Assembly (NCBI GenBank): GCA_029245125.1
Contig: JAQWPZ010000334.1
Location: 1 to 39,542, forward strand
Length of the DNA: 39,542 nt
Origin: Rubripirellula sp.
Lineage (GTDB): Bacteria; Planctomycetota; Planctomycetia; Pirellulales; Pirellulaceae
Direction: 5' to 3'
Each line of letters opens with the position of its first letter. Position 1 is the first letter of the stretch. Positions 8,472-17,253 of this stretch are shown here, piece by piece. The notes beneath the pieces were generated by a model, which was not told the origin of the DNA, ran no database searches, and saw only the letters and a list, made by a program, of their open reading frames with translations. The translations under genes and the position numbers were made by a program.

Positions 8472-10040
8472 TCACAGGATTTTCGCGAAGGGATGAAAGC
8501 GAAAACGGTTATTGGGATCGAATTCTTTTTTTAGCCCCCTAACTGCTTCAGCCATCTCGTCAGAACCGAAGATCACGGATGCCTTCACCGCTGGATCACG
8601 ATCATCGGGCTGGGAATGTGTTCCGCTGAAATCGACCACGAGTCCATCCACTGTTTTCGCTTTTTCAACAATGCCTTGCACATCGTTTGCAATGGATTGC
8701 CTTTCAGCGAGTGTCTTATCTTTGGCATCATACATAGCAACCAGATCGACAAAGAATTGGTGATAACAATTACCAGAGGGAACCTTGGTGCCAGTCAAAG
8801 CGGCTCCTCCCAACGTTCGAATCTCGACAATTGACATCTGTGCTTCGTCCAACGGTGCATCAGCAACAATCGTATCGCTGACAAAATCAAGGATCTGCTC
8901 ATCAGGAACCTCTCTCGTTCCGACACTGTGCTGCAGCATCACCAGTGGGTCGCCTTTCATCTCGTTAATGACAGGCCACAAAGCGGCCGCAGCTTCGTAC
9001 CAGGATGACCATTGAGATTCAGCCAGCAACGGGAGCTCCAAATTAGCAGCAAGATCCTCTAGCGGCTTTACAAGGTCTGCGTCGTTGCCTTCGAATGCGT
9101 CGAAGAATACCAAGGTCGCCACGAGTGCCTTGGTGCCCGTCACCACCAATTCAAACGAGACGGAATCTGCTGGGAACACATCATTTTTCATAATCCGAAG
9201 ACCGCCGCGACAAAACGCGATCGCCTGTTCTCGTGTTGTGAACGCAAAGACCCTTTGTTCGGTCCTCCGTATCGCCTGCTCCGGTGCAACGCGGATCGTC
9301 ACATCGGTAACGATCCCCAGGGCACTCCCAGCTCCCATCATGGCGGTGAAGAGTTCATCCTTGGACGTCAAAACTCGAATCTCGCCAGCTGCGGTCACCA
9401 TGGTCGCACTCACGACCCGTTGCCCCAGCAAGCCAAGGCGTCGCGAAAAGTAGCCACTCAATCCTCCGTTGACGATGTAACCAACCACACCGACCCCCGG
9501 CCCAGTCCCCACCGGCAAGGCGCCGTGTTGTTTTTTCACCGCTTCGACCAGCTCGCGAAACACGACACCGGCTCCGACCGTAACCAGCAATCCTTTGTCG
9601 TCCCGTTGAAATTCAATGGAATTTAGGTGCATCAAATCCAACACGATGGCGTCAGTGCTGGCAAAGATCGGCGCGTTGGATGCTTCATGACCGCCACATA
9701 CGCACGCAATTGGCGTGGTCGCGGAAGAGCCTTTCACAAGGCTGGCGATTTCCTGGGCGGATCGCGGACGATAAATCTGACTTGCCAGAGTTGTGCGGGG
9801 AAATGACCCACCACTCTTGGAGACCAATACTTTGTTACCACTCAGGCTGAAGGCTCGCTCTGCAAACCACTCCTCCTTCGCTTCCACCCGTTCAACGATG
9901 CCATTTGTTTGATCGTCACCAGCCACAGCGGCGACTGCCCCGCCAACAACCAGCCCAGCCCCCGTGGCGGCTGCCTTCTTTAACGCGGAACGACGAGTGA
10001 AATCCGGATCGTGTTTCTGTTCTTCTGGCATTGGTTTCAT
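8472..10040 (-). CDS. Tat-exported FAD-linked oxidoreductase (PCMH/BBE type)
   Basis: The 522-residue protein starts with a twin-arginine signal, T-R-R-S-A-L-K at residues 15-21, followed by an Ala/Gly/Val-rich hydrophobic stretch, so it is probably folded with cofactor before export. The FAD-binding domain spans about 75-260, with C-G-G-H at the place of the usual R-G-G-G-H flavin contact and G-x-G-P-G-V-G-V-V-G-Y-I-V-N-G-G-L-S-G. The C terminus has the berberine-bridge-enzyme ending N-R-F-R-F-H-P-F. Relatives oxidise sugars, alcohols or alkaloids with oxygen as acceptor; the substrate cannot be predicted. The H residue that carries covalent FAD in many relatives seems to be kept within C-G-G-H-E-A. 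The gene stands alone between the convergent helicase and the divergent rhamnose module. M1 and M4 are both possible starts. Confidence 0.9.
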   Translation of the reverse strand: MKPMPEEQKHDPDFTRRSALKKAAATGAGLVVGGAVAAVAGDDQTNGIVERVEAKEEWFAERAFSLSGNKVLVSKSGGSFPRTTLASQIYRPRSAQEIASLVKGSSATTPIACVCGGHEASNAPIFASTDAIVLDLMHLNSIEFQRDDKGLLVTVGAGVVFRELVEAVKKQHGALPVGTGPGVGVVGYIVNGGLSGYFSRRLGLLGQRVVSATMVTAAGEIRVLTSKDELFTAMMGAGSALGIVTDVTIRVAPEQAIRRTEQRVFAFTTREQAIAFCRGGLRIMKNDVFPADSVSFELVVTGTKALVATLVFFDAFEGNDADLVKPLEDLAANLELPLLAESQWSSWYEAAAALWPVINEMKGDPLVMLQHSVGTREVPDEQILDFVSDTIVADAPLDEAQMSIVEIRTLGGAALTGTKVPSGNCYHQFFVDLVAMYDAKDKTLAERQSIANDVQGIVEKAKTVDGLVVDFSGTHSQPDDRDPAVKASVIFGSDEMAEAVRGLKKEFDPNNRFRFHPFAKIL

Positions 10041-10735
10041 TCTTCAACAGGATGCGGCGATCACGGTGCCTTAGCGAATTTGTTTTCCACAGGCTTTACG
10101 CCTCGGCGAAGCTTCGTCCGACGAAATCGCCTCTGCACGAATTATAGAGAAAAGCATCATTACCGGCGAACAGGCTGAACCCATGCCTGACCGAATCCAA
10201 CTAGCATCCAGGCCAACTCAAATCTCAATTTGGTGATCACGTTGCGATCGTTGATTGGCTCTCAAAAAATGCAGGATGGTAAATCGAAGCCCGGTAATTT
10301 GAAATCGGGCACCACGTGCCCCTCGACAGCAATGGCCCGGCGTCTGGCACGCCTACCAGGAATCCTGCGTTACCAACCTATCTGCGTCACAGAACGGACA
10401 AGAATCAGATCAGGAAACGCCTGTGAACGGTTTCCAACGGAGTCGCCAATGACAGAGCAAAGCGAGGCTCAAAATGGGGGCTCAAAATGGGGACAGGGCA
10501 ATGTATTCACACGACGAGTCGTCGACCCGACATTCGAAAAGTGAAGCGTCATTACAGATGACGCCCTGCTGTTATGCTGCCGTAGCAGCAGCGACAATGC
10601 GTGCATGGACATTGAAGGTTCGACTTCCGATATCCTCTTATTTGGTGGCATCGCGCCCCAAAAACGAGAGTTTGACCAGGAAGCTCGGGGGACGCGTCGG
10701 GCACGAACATAGCTCTGCGTTCCCCCCGCCCCACA
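10041..10735. other. Intergenic region upstream of the rhamnose module
   Basis: A 695-bp region between divergent genes. It must hold the promoters of the oxidoreductase and of the rhamnose operon, but no operator could be assigned. It contains a 13-bp tandem duplication and a small hairpin (GCTGC-CGTA-GCAGC) near 10577-10590. The short frames on both strands show no recognisable protein. Confidence 0.5.
10466..10491. repeat. 13-bp tandem duplication
   Basis: Two exact adjacent copies of GGCTCAAAATGGG (10466-10478 and 10479-10491), followed by GACAGGGCAATG. The GGGGACAGG core is reminiscent of sequences near REP-associated transposases, but no transposase is nearby. Confidence 0.88.
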
Positions 10736-11986
10736 GTGAACATTGAAGATATTTCATCTCCCGCCGATTGGCCTTCCCAAATGAACGATGCTTCGAATCA
10801 TACTTCCCGGGTGGCCGCCGTTTTGAACGGTCTATCGATCGAACTGCCTTCCTGGGGATTTGCTGACACTGGGACGCGGTTTGGAAAATTTGGGCAAGAT
10901 GCAGCAGCGATTGACCTCAACGACAAGATCACTGATGCGGCACACGTCAATAATCTGACTGGCTGCTGCCCCAAAATTGCGGTGCATGTGCTGTGGGATT
11001 TCCAAGCAGACCAACAACCTGCTGAGGTAAAGAGTCTGGCGGCACAACACGGATTACGTATCGGATCGATTAACCCAAACTTATTTCAAGATCAGCAGTA
11101 CAAGTATGGATCGCTCTGTCACCCCGATGCCAAGATTCGCGAACAAGCCGTCAAACATTGCATCGATTCGATCAAGTTAGGCCAAGCTGTCGATAGTCGC
11201 GTCGTCACCCTGTGGCTCGCAGATGGAAGCAACTATCCCGGCCAGGACAATCTTCGCGCCAGAAAAAGCCGACTGCGAGAATGCCTCCAGACATTGCATG
11301 GCCACCTCTCTTCCGAACAGAGTTTCCTGCTGGAGTACAAACCGTTTGAACCCGCTTTCTATCACACCGACATTGCCGACTGGGGTATGTCGCTTTCGCT
11401 GGCTCGCGCGATGGGACCACAGGCCAAAGTGTTGGTTGATACTGGACATCATTACCAGTCCCAGAACATCGAACAGATCGTTGCCTGGCTGTTGGACGAG
11501 GGGATGCTGGGCGGATTCCATTTTAATGATCGTCGCTATGCGGACGATGACTTAACACTCGCCTCCATCGATCCCTATCAGATCTTTCGGATCTTTTACG
11601 AAATCTTCAGCTATACACACGACACGGGGCGCACTCCTGCGATTGAATATATGGTCGACCAATCGCATAACCTGAAGCCCAAGATTGAGGCGATGATCCA
11701 GACGGTGATGACAGCTCAAGAGTTGGTGGCCAAAGCGGCCTTGGTCGATTTTGACTTGCTCACCGATCTGCAATCAAAACAAGATCTTGTCGGGTGCGAA
11801 CGACATTTGAAGCGGGCGTTTTTCACCGATGTTTCTGGATTGATCGCCGCGTGGCGGGAAGAAAAAGGAATTCCAACAGATCCGCTAATCGCCCATCGAG
11901 AAAGTGGCTACTTCAAAGTCATTGAAAACGAGCGTCGCCAACGCCGCCAAGAACTCGGGATTGCGACAGGCGGAAGTTACGCATGA
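10736..11986 (+). CDS. rhaI: L-rhamnose isomerase, Pseudomonas/Rhizobium subtype
   Basis: This metal-dependent TIM-barrel enzyme (416 residues) converts L-rhamnose to L-rhamnulose in the cytoplasm. It aligns by eye with the Pseudomonas stutzeri enzyme: E-L-P-S-W-G-F, Y-K-Y-G-S-L, D-G-S-N-Y-P-G-Q, E-P-A-F-Y and G-G-F-H-F-N-D. Recalled metal ligands of that enzyme (E219, D254, H281, D327, plus H257, D289, D291) all fall here at a constant offset of 19: E200, D235, H262, D308, H238, D270, D272. The active site therefore looks intact. The GTG at 10736 gives the family length; an ATG at 10781 is an alternative. Neither has a clear ribosome site. Its stop overlaps the next gene's start as ATGA, so it is translationally coupled to the ABC transporter genes, which points to rhamnose as their substrate. 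Confidence 0.93.
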   Translation: MNIEDISSPADWPSQMNDASNHTSRVAAVLNGLSIELPSWGFADTGTRFGKFGQDAAAIDLNDKITDAAHVNNLTGCCPKIAVHVLWDFQADQQPAEVKSLAAQHGLRIGSINPNLFQDQQYKYGSLCHPDAKIREQAVKHCIDSIKLGQAVDSRVVTLWLADGSNYPGQDNLRARKSRLRECLQTLHGHLSSEQSFLLEYKPFEPAFYHTDIADWGMSLSLARAMGPQAKVLVDTGHHYQSQNIEQIVAWLLDEGMLGGFHFNDRRYADDDLTLASIDPYQIFRIFYEIFSYTHDTGRTPAIEYMVDQSHNLKPKIEAMIQTVMTAQELVAKAALVDFDLLTDLQSKQDLVGCERHLKRAFFTDVSGLIAAWREEKGIPTDPLIAHRESGYFKVIENERRQRRQELGIATGGSYA

Positions 11987-13500
11987 ATCGAACGCCCGAT
12001 CCGATAATCACGATCGAAAGCGTCTCCAAATCCTATGGTGGAGTCGAGGCATTGAGCGAGATTTGCGTCGACATTCTGCCGGGAGAGGTACACGGTCTCT
12101 GTGGTGAAAACGGCGCTGGCAAATCAACTCTCATCAAGTGCCTGACTGGTGTGATACCGCCGGAGACGGGAAAGATCACGGTGGATGGCACGCCGTTACG
12201 TCATGGCGATATTCACGCCGCCGAACTAGCTGGCATCGCAGTCATTTACCAGGAATCGACTGCGTTCCTCGATCTCGACCTCGTCGATAATCTATTCGTC
12301 GGTCGTGAAATCAAAAAGTTCGGCTGGCTTGATCGCCGCGCCATGGAAAAACGGGCTCTCGCTGTCATGCAACGACTTGACTTCACGCTCGATCTTCACA
12401 CCCCGCTACGGGAATTCAGCATCGCGCAGCGACAAATGGTTGAAATGGCCCGTGCATGCCTGCGAGACTGCAGGCTGCTGATCATGGACGAACCAACAGC
12501 ATCCCTGTCATCGCGAGAAACGAAAACCTTGCTCGGGCTAGTCACACAACTCCGGGCAGCTGGCGTGAGCGTGCTGTATGTCTCTCACCGCCTAGAAGAA
12601 ATCTTTCAATTGTGTGACCGCGTGACGGTGTTCCGCGATGGCAAACTCGTGGCAACCACTCCCATTGAACAACTCAATCGTGATCAATTGATCGGCCAAA
12701 TGGTTGGACGCGAGGTTGATGTACTGACCCGGCATAAAGAACACACCGAACGGACTGACAAGATACGAGCGAAGATCACTGGGCTTTGTTCGCGGGGCCG
12801 TTTTTCAAAAATATCATTCGAGGTCCGGTCAGGCGAAATCCTCGGTATCGGAGGCTTGGTTGGTGCGGGCCGCTCAGAACTGGCGCGGGCGATTTTCGGC
12901 GTTGATCGCTACGATGACGGCGAGATCCAGATCGATGGTATCACGCTTAAAAAAGGTTCGATCCAATCGGCAATCGAAGCTGGAATCGCGATGGTCCCCG
13001 AGGATCGGCAGCATCAAGGCTTGATCCTGCCCATGAGCGTATCTGAGAACTTGAGCCTGACGATTTTGGCTGAGTTAACAAAGTACCGTTTGCTCCACCA
13101 CGACCGCGAAGCCGAGCGTGTACAAAGTTTGATGCAGCATCTGGCTGTCAAAGCGGCAAATGCAAAAATGGAAGCTGCTTCGCTGTCAGGCGGGAATCAA
13201 CAAAAAGTGGTGCTGGGCAAGTGGCTGGCGACCAAACCCAAACTTTTAATTTTGGACGAACCAACTCGCGGAGTCGATGTTGCCGCCAAAGCAGAAATCC
13301 ATCGGCTGATTCGTGACTTGACAGAGGCCGGCATGGCGACCCTGATCATGACCTCTGACCTACCCGAGCTGATCACGCTTAGCGACCGCATCGAGGTAAT
13401 GTGCGAAGGAGAGATTGCTGGTCAACTTGAGGGTGGAACCGCCACTGAAGAGCAGGTCATGCGGCTTGCCTTTCCTCGCGGCGAGGCACAACGAACATGA
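11983..13500 (+). CDS. rhaT: Sugar ABC transporter ATP-binding protein (rhamnose type)
   Basis: At 505 residues with two fused ABC domains, this is the standard ATPase of the ribose/rhamnose carbohydrate uptake family (CUT2). Domain 1 has Walker A G-E-N-G-A-G-K-S-T, a degenerate signature (F-S-I-A-Q-R-Q-M) and Walker B L-L-I-M-D-E-P-T. Domain 2 has the altered P-loop G-L-V-G-A-G-R-S-E-L usual for the family, then the strong signature L-S-G-G-N-Q-Q-K and L-L-I-L-D-E-P-T-R-G-V-D. It would energise import through the two following permeases. It overlaps the genes on both sides by four bases (ATGA), showing one transcription and translation unit. The rhamnose assignment rests on the neighbouring isomerase, not on the ATPase itself. 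The name follows the Rhizobium locus, where RhaT is the ATPase, not the E. coli RhaT symporter. Confidence 0.92.
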   Translation: MNRTPDPIITIESVSKSYGGVEALSEICVDILPGEVHGLCGENGAGKSTLIKCLTGVIPPETGKITVDGTPLRHGDIHAAELAGIAVIYQESTAFLDLDLVDNLFVGREIKKFGWLDRRAMEKRALAVMQRLDFTLDLHTPLREFSIAQRQMVEMARACLRDCRLLIMDEPTASLSSRETKTLLGLVTQLRAAGVSVLYVSHRLEEIFQLCDRVTVFRDGKLVATTPIEQLNRDQLIGQMVGREVDVLTRHKEHTERTDKIRAKITGLCSRGRFSKISFEVRSGEILGIGGLVGAGRSELARAIFGVDRYDDGEIQIDGITLKKGSIQSAIEAGIAMVPEDRQHQGLILPMSVSENLSLTILAELTKYRLLHHDREAERVQSLMQHLAVKAANAKMEAASLSGGNQQKVVLGKWLATKPKLLILDEPTRGVDVAAKAEIHRLIRDLTEAGMATLIMTSDLPELITLSDRIEVMCEGEIAGQLEGGTATEEQVMRLAFPRGEAQRT

Positions 13501-14450
13501 AGTATCGACGCGAAGCAAGTCTGCTGATTTTGGTGGCAGTGCTGTCGCTGCTGGCGACGCTGTTTGACGGCTCATTCGTGCGGGACAATACGCTTGACAT
13601 TCTGATTAACAGCATCCCAACGATGATCATTTCTTGCGGAGTGATGCTGGTCATCATCACGGGCGAGATTGACATTTCAGTCGGTTCCTTGCTGGGCCTG
13701 CTCGCGGCCATACTCGCATTGCTGTGTTCGACGGTTTCACCGGGACTTGGTATCCATCCCTATCTTGCGATTCCGATCGTGCTCACCATCGGCACACTGA
13801 TCGGACTCGGCACCGGTTGCCTGGTGGTGTATGGCCGCGTCCCTTCAATCATTGCCACCCTTGGGCTATTAATCGCCCTGGACGGTGCACAAGACTGGCT
13901 GATGGGCGGTGGAGACATCAAGCACTTCCCGCAACAACTCCGTAACCTCGGCACCGGAACGAAGCTCCCTATCAATCTGATCTTCACAATCTTGGTGGTG
14001 GTCGCCACCGGACTGCTGTGTCGCAAAACAGCGCTCGGACGCCGAATTTACGCGGTTGGCAGCAATCGCTCAGCAGCCCGCTTGGCCGGCATTTCGGAAG
14101 CGAAGATCAAACTTTTTGTCTTCGCTCTGACAGGCCTGCTCACCGCCATGGCGGCCACTCTGTGGGTCGCGAAACTCGGCAATGTCTCCACATCTACCGG
14201 CGCCGGCTTGGAATTGAAGGTGGTGACCTGTGTCGTTGTCGGTGGCATTGCGATTCGCGGTGGACGCGGGCGTCTACTCGGTGTCGTGCTAGCAGTCATC
14301 TTGATCACCATGATCCGCACCGTCTTGAATTTCATGGACCTTGGGTCTGAGGCAGTGAAGTGGCAGCGGGCGATCGAAGGGGTGATGATTCTGGTCGCCG
14401 TTACCAGTGACCACTTCTCTCAGCGGCAACAGTCCGGAGGCAGCTCATGA
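13497..14450 (+). CDS. rhaP: Sugar ABC transporter permease (rhamnose type), first
   Basis: This 317-residue protein is largely hydrophobic with about eight to ten membrane helices and belongs to the CUT2 permease family. The hallmark G-V-M-L-V-I-I-T-G-E-I-D-I-S-V-G-S lies near residues 45-65. The conserved G-R-R-I-Y-A-V-G-S-N-x-x-A-A-R-L-A-G-I loop near 185-203 should contact the ATPase. A late glycine-rich segment (V-V-V-G-G-I-A-I-R-G-G-R-G) is also typical. It forms the membrane channel together with the next gene product. It starts inside the ATPase stop and ends inside the next permease start, both as ATGA. Confidence 0.9.
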   Translation: MKYRREASLLILVAVLSLLATLFDGSFVRDNTLDILINSIPTMIISCGVMLVIITGEIDISVGSLLGLLAAILALLCSTVSPGLGIHPYLAIPIVLTIGTLIGLGTGCLVVYGRVPSIIATLGLLIALDGAQDWLMGGGDIKHFPQQLRNLGTGTKLPINLIFTILVVVATGLLCRKTALGRRIYAVGSNRSAARLAGISEAKIKLFVFALTGLLTAMAATLWVAKLGNVSTSTGAGLELKVVTCVVVGGIAIRGGRGRLLGVVLAVILITMIRTVLNFMDLGSEAVKWQRAIEGVMILVAVTSDHFSQRQQSGGSS

Positions 14451-15379
14451 AAAAGTTTGCCTATGAACTTTTCTTGCTGGGTCTGATCGGTGTCGTGTTT
14501 GCAATCGCAGCGATCCTCGACCCCCGGTTCTTGTCGAAAAACGTGCAGCTTGAACTCTCCAGTGAAATCTGGGAACTCGGTTTGCTTACCCTCGGCATGA
14601 CGTTGGTCATCATTACCGCTGGCATAGATTTGTCGGTTGGCTCGGCAATGGGACTTTGCTCCGTCTCACTCGGTTTGTGCATGCATGCCAACTTACCCAC
14701 GTGGCTGTGTGCGTTGGCTTGCCTGGTCACCGGCCTTACGGCAGGCGCGCTCAACGGCAGCTTGGTTGCCTTCATGAAGGTGCATCCTTTGCTGGTAACC
14801 CTGGCGACCTATGGCATGTACCGTGGTTTTGCGGAAGGTTTGCAAAGCGCAACCACGAACGCGCCCGTCGATGCCAGCGAGGGAATCAAATCGCTCGCAG
14901 CCGGCACCTTCCCCTTGGTGCCGTTACTATTTGCCGCCTTGACCGTCTGGACAGCGATTCTGCTGGGACGCACAGCAGCTGGTCGTGGACTGTACGCAAT
15001 TGGCCACAACGAAGAGGCGGCAAGATTCTCGGGCATCCCTATCGCGAAGCTAAAGTTCTGGATTTACACTTATACAGGTCTGTTAGCAGGATTGGCGGCG
15101 ATCAGTTACTCGGCTCGCCGATCAGCCACAGCCGAAGCTGGGATGGTGATCGAGTTGGACGTGATCTCCGCCGTCGTGATCGGTGGAACCAGTATCGAGG
15201 GTGGCCGAGGTCGCATCGCCGGAACCTTACTGGGCGTGCTATTGATTCACGAAACTCGACAATTTGTTGACTGGTATTGGCAGCGCAGCGAGTTGACGTT
15301 GATTGTGATCGGAACACTTCTCATCCTAGCGGTACTGGGACATCGATTTCTGTTTGCTCAAAACCCGAAAACACGCTGA
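14447..15379 (+). CDS. rhaQ: Sugar ABC transporter permease (rhamnose type), second
   Basis: The second CUT2 permease (310 residues) is a divergent paralogue of the one before it. It has the same G-M-T-L-V-I-I-T-A-G-I-D-L-S-V-G-S hallmark near residues 48-65, the A-I-G-H-N-E-E-A-A-R-F-S-G-I loop and the V-V-I-G-G-T-S-I-E-G-G-R-G segment. Two separate permeases rather than a homodimer match the known rhizobial rhamnose transporter (RhaP, RhaQ). The ATG overlaps the preceding stop (ATGA) and the binding protein follows after 13 bases. Confidence 0.9.
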   Translation: MKKFAYELFLLGLIGVVFAIAAILDPRFLSKNVQLELSSEIWELGLLTLGMTLVIITAGIDLSVGSAMGLCSVSLGLCMHANLPTWLCALACLVTGLTAGALNGSLVAFMKVHPLLVTLATYGMYRGFAEGLQSATTNAPVDASEGIKSLAAGTFPLVPLLFAALTVWTAILLGRTAAGRGLYAIGHNEEAARFSGIPIAKLKFWIYTYTGLLAGLAAISYSARRSATAEAGMVIELDVISAVVIGGTSIEGGRGRIAGTLLGVLLIHETRQFVDWYWQRSELTLIVIGTLLILAVLGHRFLFAQNPKTR

Positions 15380-15392
15380 AAGCGAATCGCGA

Positions 15393-16421
15393 ATGAATAA
15401 GTGGCTTTCACTGATTGGATTGTCGTTAGCTAGCCTGCTAATCACGGGCTGTAGTGGGAGTGATTCGGAGCGAGACGACGGAACGTCTACAAGACCAAAC
15501 AGCGATCGGATCACGATCGCTCTGCTTCCTAAGCTCAAAGGCATTGCCTACTTCACCTCTTGTGCCGAAGGCGCACAACAGGCAGCCGATGAGCTAGACA
15601 ATGTTGAATTGATCTACAACGGACCAACAACCGCATCTGCAGATAAACAAGCACAGATGATCGACAAGTGGCGTCTGCAGGGAGTTGACGTCATCGCAGT
15701 TGCAGCAAACGACCCTGCTGTCCTTTCCGAATCGCTTAAGAAGGCACAAGACGCTGGCATCACCGTGATTACCTGGGACGCCGATGCACAGGCCGAAGAC
15801 CGCAGCTTCTTTGTTAATCAAGCCACGGCCGAAGCAATCGGCGGTGGAATGGTCGATACGATGGCCAACGACCTGGGCGGTCCTGATGCTGTTGGTGAGG
15901 TCGCGATCATCAGCGCGACCGCGACCGCGGCGAATCAGAACGAATGGATGAAGCACATGGAAACGAGGCTACAGTCTTACCCCAATCTGAAACTTGTCGC
16001 GACAAAGTTTCCTGGTGAAGATCAAAACGCGGCTTTTCAGGATAGCCAAGACCTGATCAAGAAACACCCCAATCTGAAGGGCATCTTTGGAATCAGTTCG
16101 GTCTCGTTTCCCGGTGCTGCGGAAGCGGTCAAGCAAGCGGGAAAAACTGGCGAGATCTTGGTCACCGGTTTGTCGACCCCAAATGATATGCAGCCCTATG
16201 TGAAAGGTGGCGAAGTCAAAACAGTGGTGCTCTGGAACACCCAAGACCTGGGGTACCTGACAGTCTACGCCGCCGCCGCAATTCGCTCCGGTGAGCTTCA
16301 ACCGGGCGCAACCGAATTCACCGCCGGTCGATTAGGAAAAAAACAGGTTTCCGGTGATCAAATCTTGCTCGGCGATATTCTGTTGTTCACAACAGAGAAC
16401 ATTGATCAATTTGATTTCTAA
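15393..16421 (+). CDS. rhaS: Substrate-binding lipoprotein of the rhamnose-type ABC transporter
   Basis: The 342-residue product begins with a lipoprotein signal ending L-L-I-T-G-C, so Cys20 would be lipid-anchored. The mature part is a type I periplasmic binding protein (Peripla_BP_4) with the T-I-A-L-L-P-K start, Y-N-G-P-T, G-V-D-V-I-A-V-A-A-N-D-P, T-W-D-A-D and F-V-N-Q-A-T segments resembling known rhamnose-binding RhaS proteins. It would capture sugar outside the inner membrane and hand it to the two permeases. The frame is open back to a TTG at 15354 inside the permease gene, but the signal sequence fixes the ATG at 15393. It is the last gene of the module. AI-2-type LsrB proteins are distant relatives; the isomerase next door favours rhamnose. 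Confidence 0.9.
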   Translation: MNKWLSLIGLSLASLLITGCSGSDSERDDGTSTRPNSDRITIALLPKLKGIAYFTSCAEGAQQAADELDNVELIYNGPTTASADKQAQMIDKWRLQGVDVIAVAANDPAVLSESLKKAQDAGITVITWDADAQAEDRSFFVNQATAEAIGGGMVDTMANDLGGPDAVGEVAIISATATAANQNEWMKHMETRLQSYPNLKLVATKFPGEDQNAAFQDSQDLIKKHPNLKGIFGISSVSFPGAAEAVKQAGKTGEILVTGLSTPNDMQPYVKGGEVKTVVLWNTQDLGYLTVYAAAAIRSGELQPGATEFTAGRLGKKQVSGDQILLGDILLFTTENIDQFDF

Positions 16422-16678
16422 AGGCCACTGCTCGCCTCGATTTAGCGGAGCGGCGTGCGCATCCGCAACGGTGGCGCAAGAATCATCCAGCGCAGCCGCC
16501 ACCCACCCCTCGAAGCGGCACCAGCACGAGATGCAGAAATAGCATGCGAATTGTCTCGTCGAAACTCGACTCACAACCAACGCAGTGAACCGGGTTCGCC
16601 TTCGTTATTTCTACCGCAATCCTGGCGAATCAAAAGCATTGTGCGATCGACTCCTTTTTTTGGAAAATCCTGTCTGAA

Positions 16679-16697
16679 AAGTACCAGTCCGGTACTT
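16679..16697. promoter_or_regulatory. Perfect 7-bp-arm palindrome just before the sigma-factor ribosome site
   Basis: AAGTACC and GGTACTT are perfect inverted arms separated by AGTCC. The element ends six bases before the AGGAG ribosome site and 20 bases before the start. It could be an operator or an mRNA hairpin controlling translation of the sigma factor; the sequence alone does not decide. Confidence 0.5.
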
Positions 16698-16702
16698 GGT
16701 AG

Positions 16703-16708
16703 TAGGAG
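16703..16708 (+). promoter_or_regulatory. Ribosome binding site selecting a TTG start
   Basis: TAGGAG lies eight bases before the TTG at 16717. This decides the start of the sigma factor against the longer frame from the TTG at 16696, which overlaps the palindrome and has no such site. Confidence 0.75.
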
Positions 16709-16716
16709 AAAAACGC

Positions 16717-17253
16717 TTGAACGATGTGCCGCCCATACAGCAGTATTTGCAATTCCGCAGTGAATTCATGGGATACCTGTACGCGATGACCCGTGATTTC
16801 GAGTTGGCAGAAGAGATTTATCAGAACGCCGCCGTCGTCGTCATCGAGCAATCGAAAAAACCAGACACGATTCGCGACTTTCGGGCCTGGGCCAAAGAAG
16901 TGATTCGGCGGCAAGCATTGCACGCCCTTCGTGCGAAAGGCAATGCCGCCAAACATACTCGCTTGGTTTCACCAGAATTGCTGGATGTTGTCTCAAGCAC
17001 GTTTCTTGAAGAGGATGCGACTGCAGGTCCGGATCAAGAAGAAGCCGGCGCGCTCAGACTATGTCTTGACGAGCTAACGGCTCGAAAACGCAACCTGATC
17101 GCCTTGCGTTACGAAAACAGTGCCTCGTTCAACGAAATTTCGGAACACGTCGGATCGACACCTGCTGCAGTGCAAAGAGCACTAAGCAGGATCAGGAAGA
17201 TGCTGCATGGATGCATGAAGCGGCGACTGCAAATGACAGAGGAATTGTCGTGA
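16717..17253 (+). CDS. ECF-type RNA polymerase sigma factor, planctomycete/verrucomicrobial type
   Basis: A 178-residue sigma factor with region 2 at about 5-80 (F-M-G-Y-L-Y-A-M-T-R-D, A-E-E-I-Y-Q-N, F-R-A-W-A-K-E-V-I-R-R-Q) and region 4 at about 110-170 (L-T-A-R-K-R-N-L-I-A-L-R-Y, then F-N-E-I-S-E-H-V-G-S-T-P-A-A-V-Q-R-A-L-S-R-I-R). This resembles the ECF family expanded in Rhodopirellula and Verrucomicrobium. The start is TTG with an AGGAG site eight bases upstream. Its stop overlaps the GTG of the next gene, a membrane protein that probably acts as its anti-sigma factor. The sigma-protein, anti-sigma-like protein and redoxin/copper protein follow one another on the plus strand, so the last may be a regulon member (inference). 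The target is unknown. Confidence 0.9.
   Translation: MNDVPPIQQYLQFRSEFMGYLYAMTRDFELAEEIYQNAAVVVIEQSKKPDTIRDFRAWAKEVIRRQALHALRAKGNAAKHTRLVSPELLDVVSSTFLEEDATAGPDQEEAGALRLCLDELTARKRNLIALRYENSASFNEISEHVGSTPAAVQRALSRIRKMLHGCMKRRLQMTEELS

Larger units (their letters stand above)
16422..16716. other. Intergenic leader of the second sigma operon
   Basis: No gene is seen. It contains a seven-T tract flanked by TCC and GGAAA (16652-16666), a 19-bp palindrome and a good ribosome site; the last two are listed separately. Confidence 0.5.

Noticed and set aside
10479..10505. GGGGACAGG sequence as a REP/RAYT transposon end
   Set aside because: No transposase gene, no paired inverted copy and no hairpin were found nearby.
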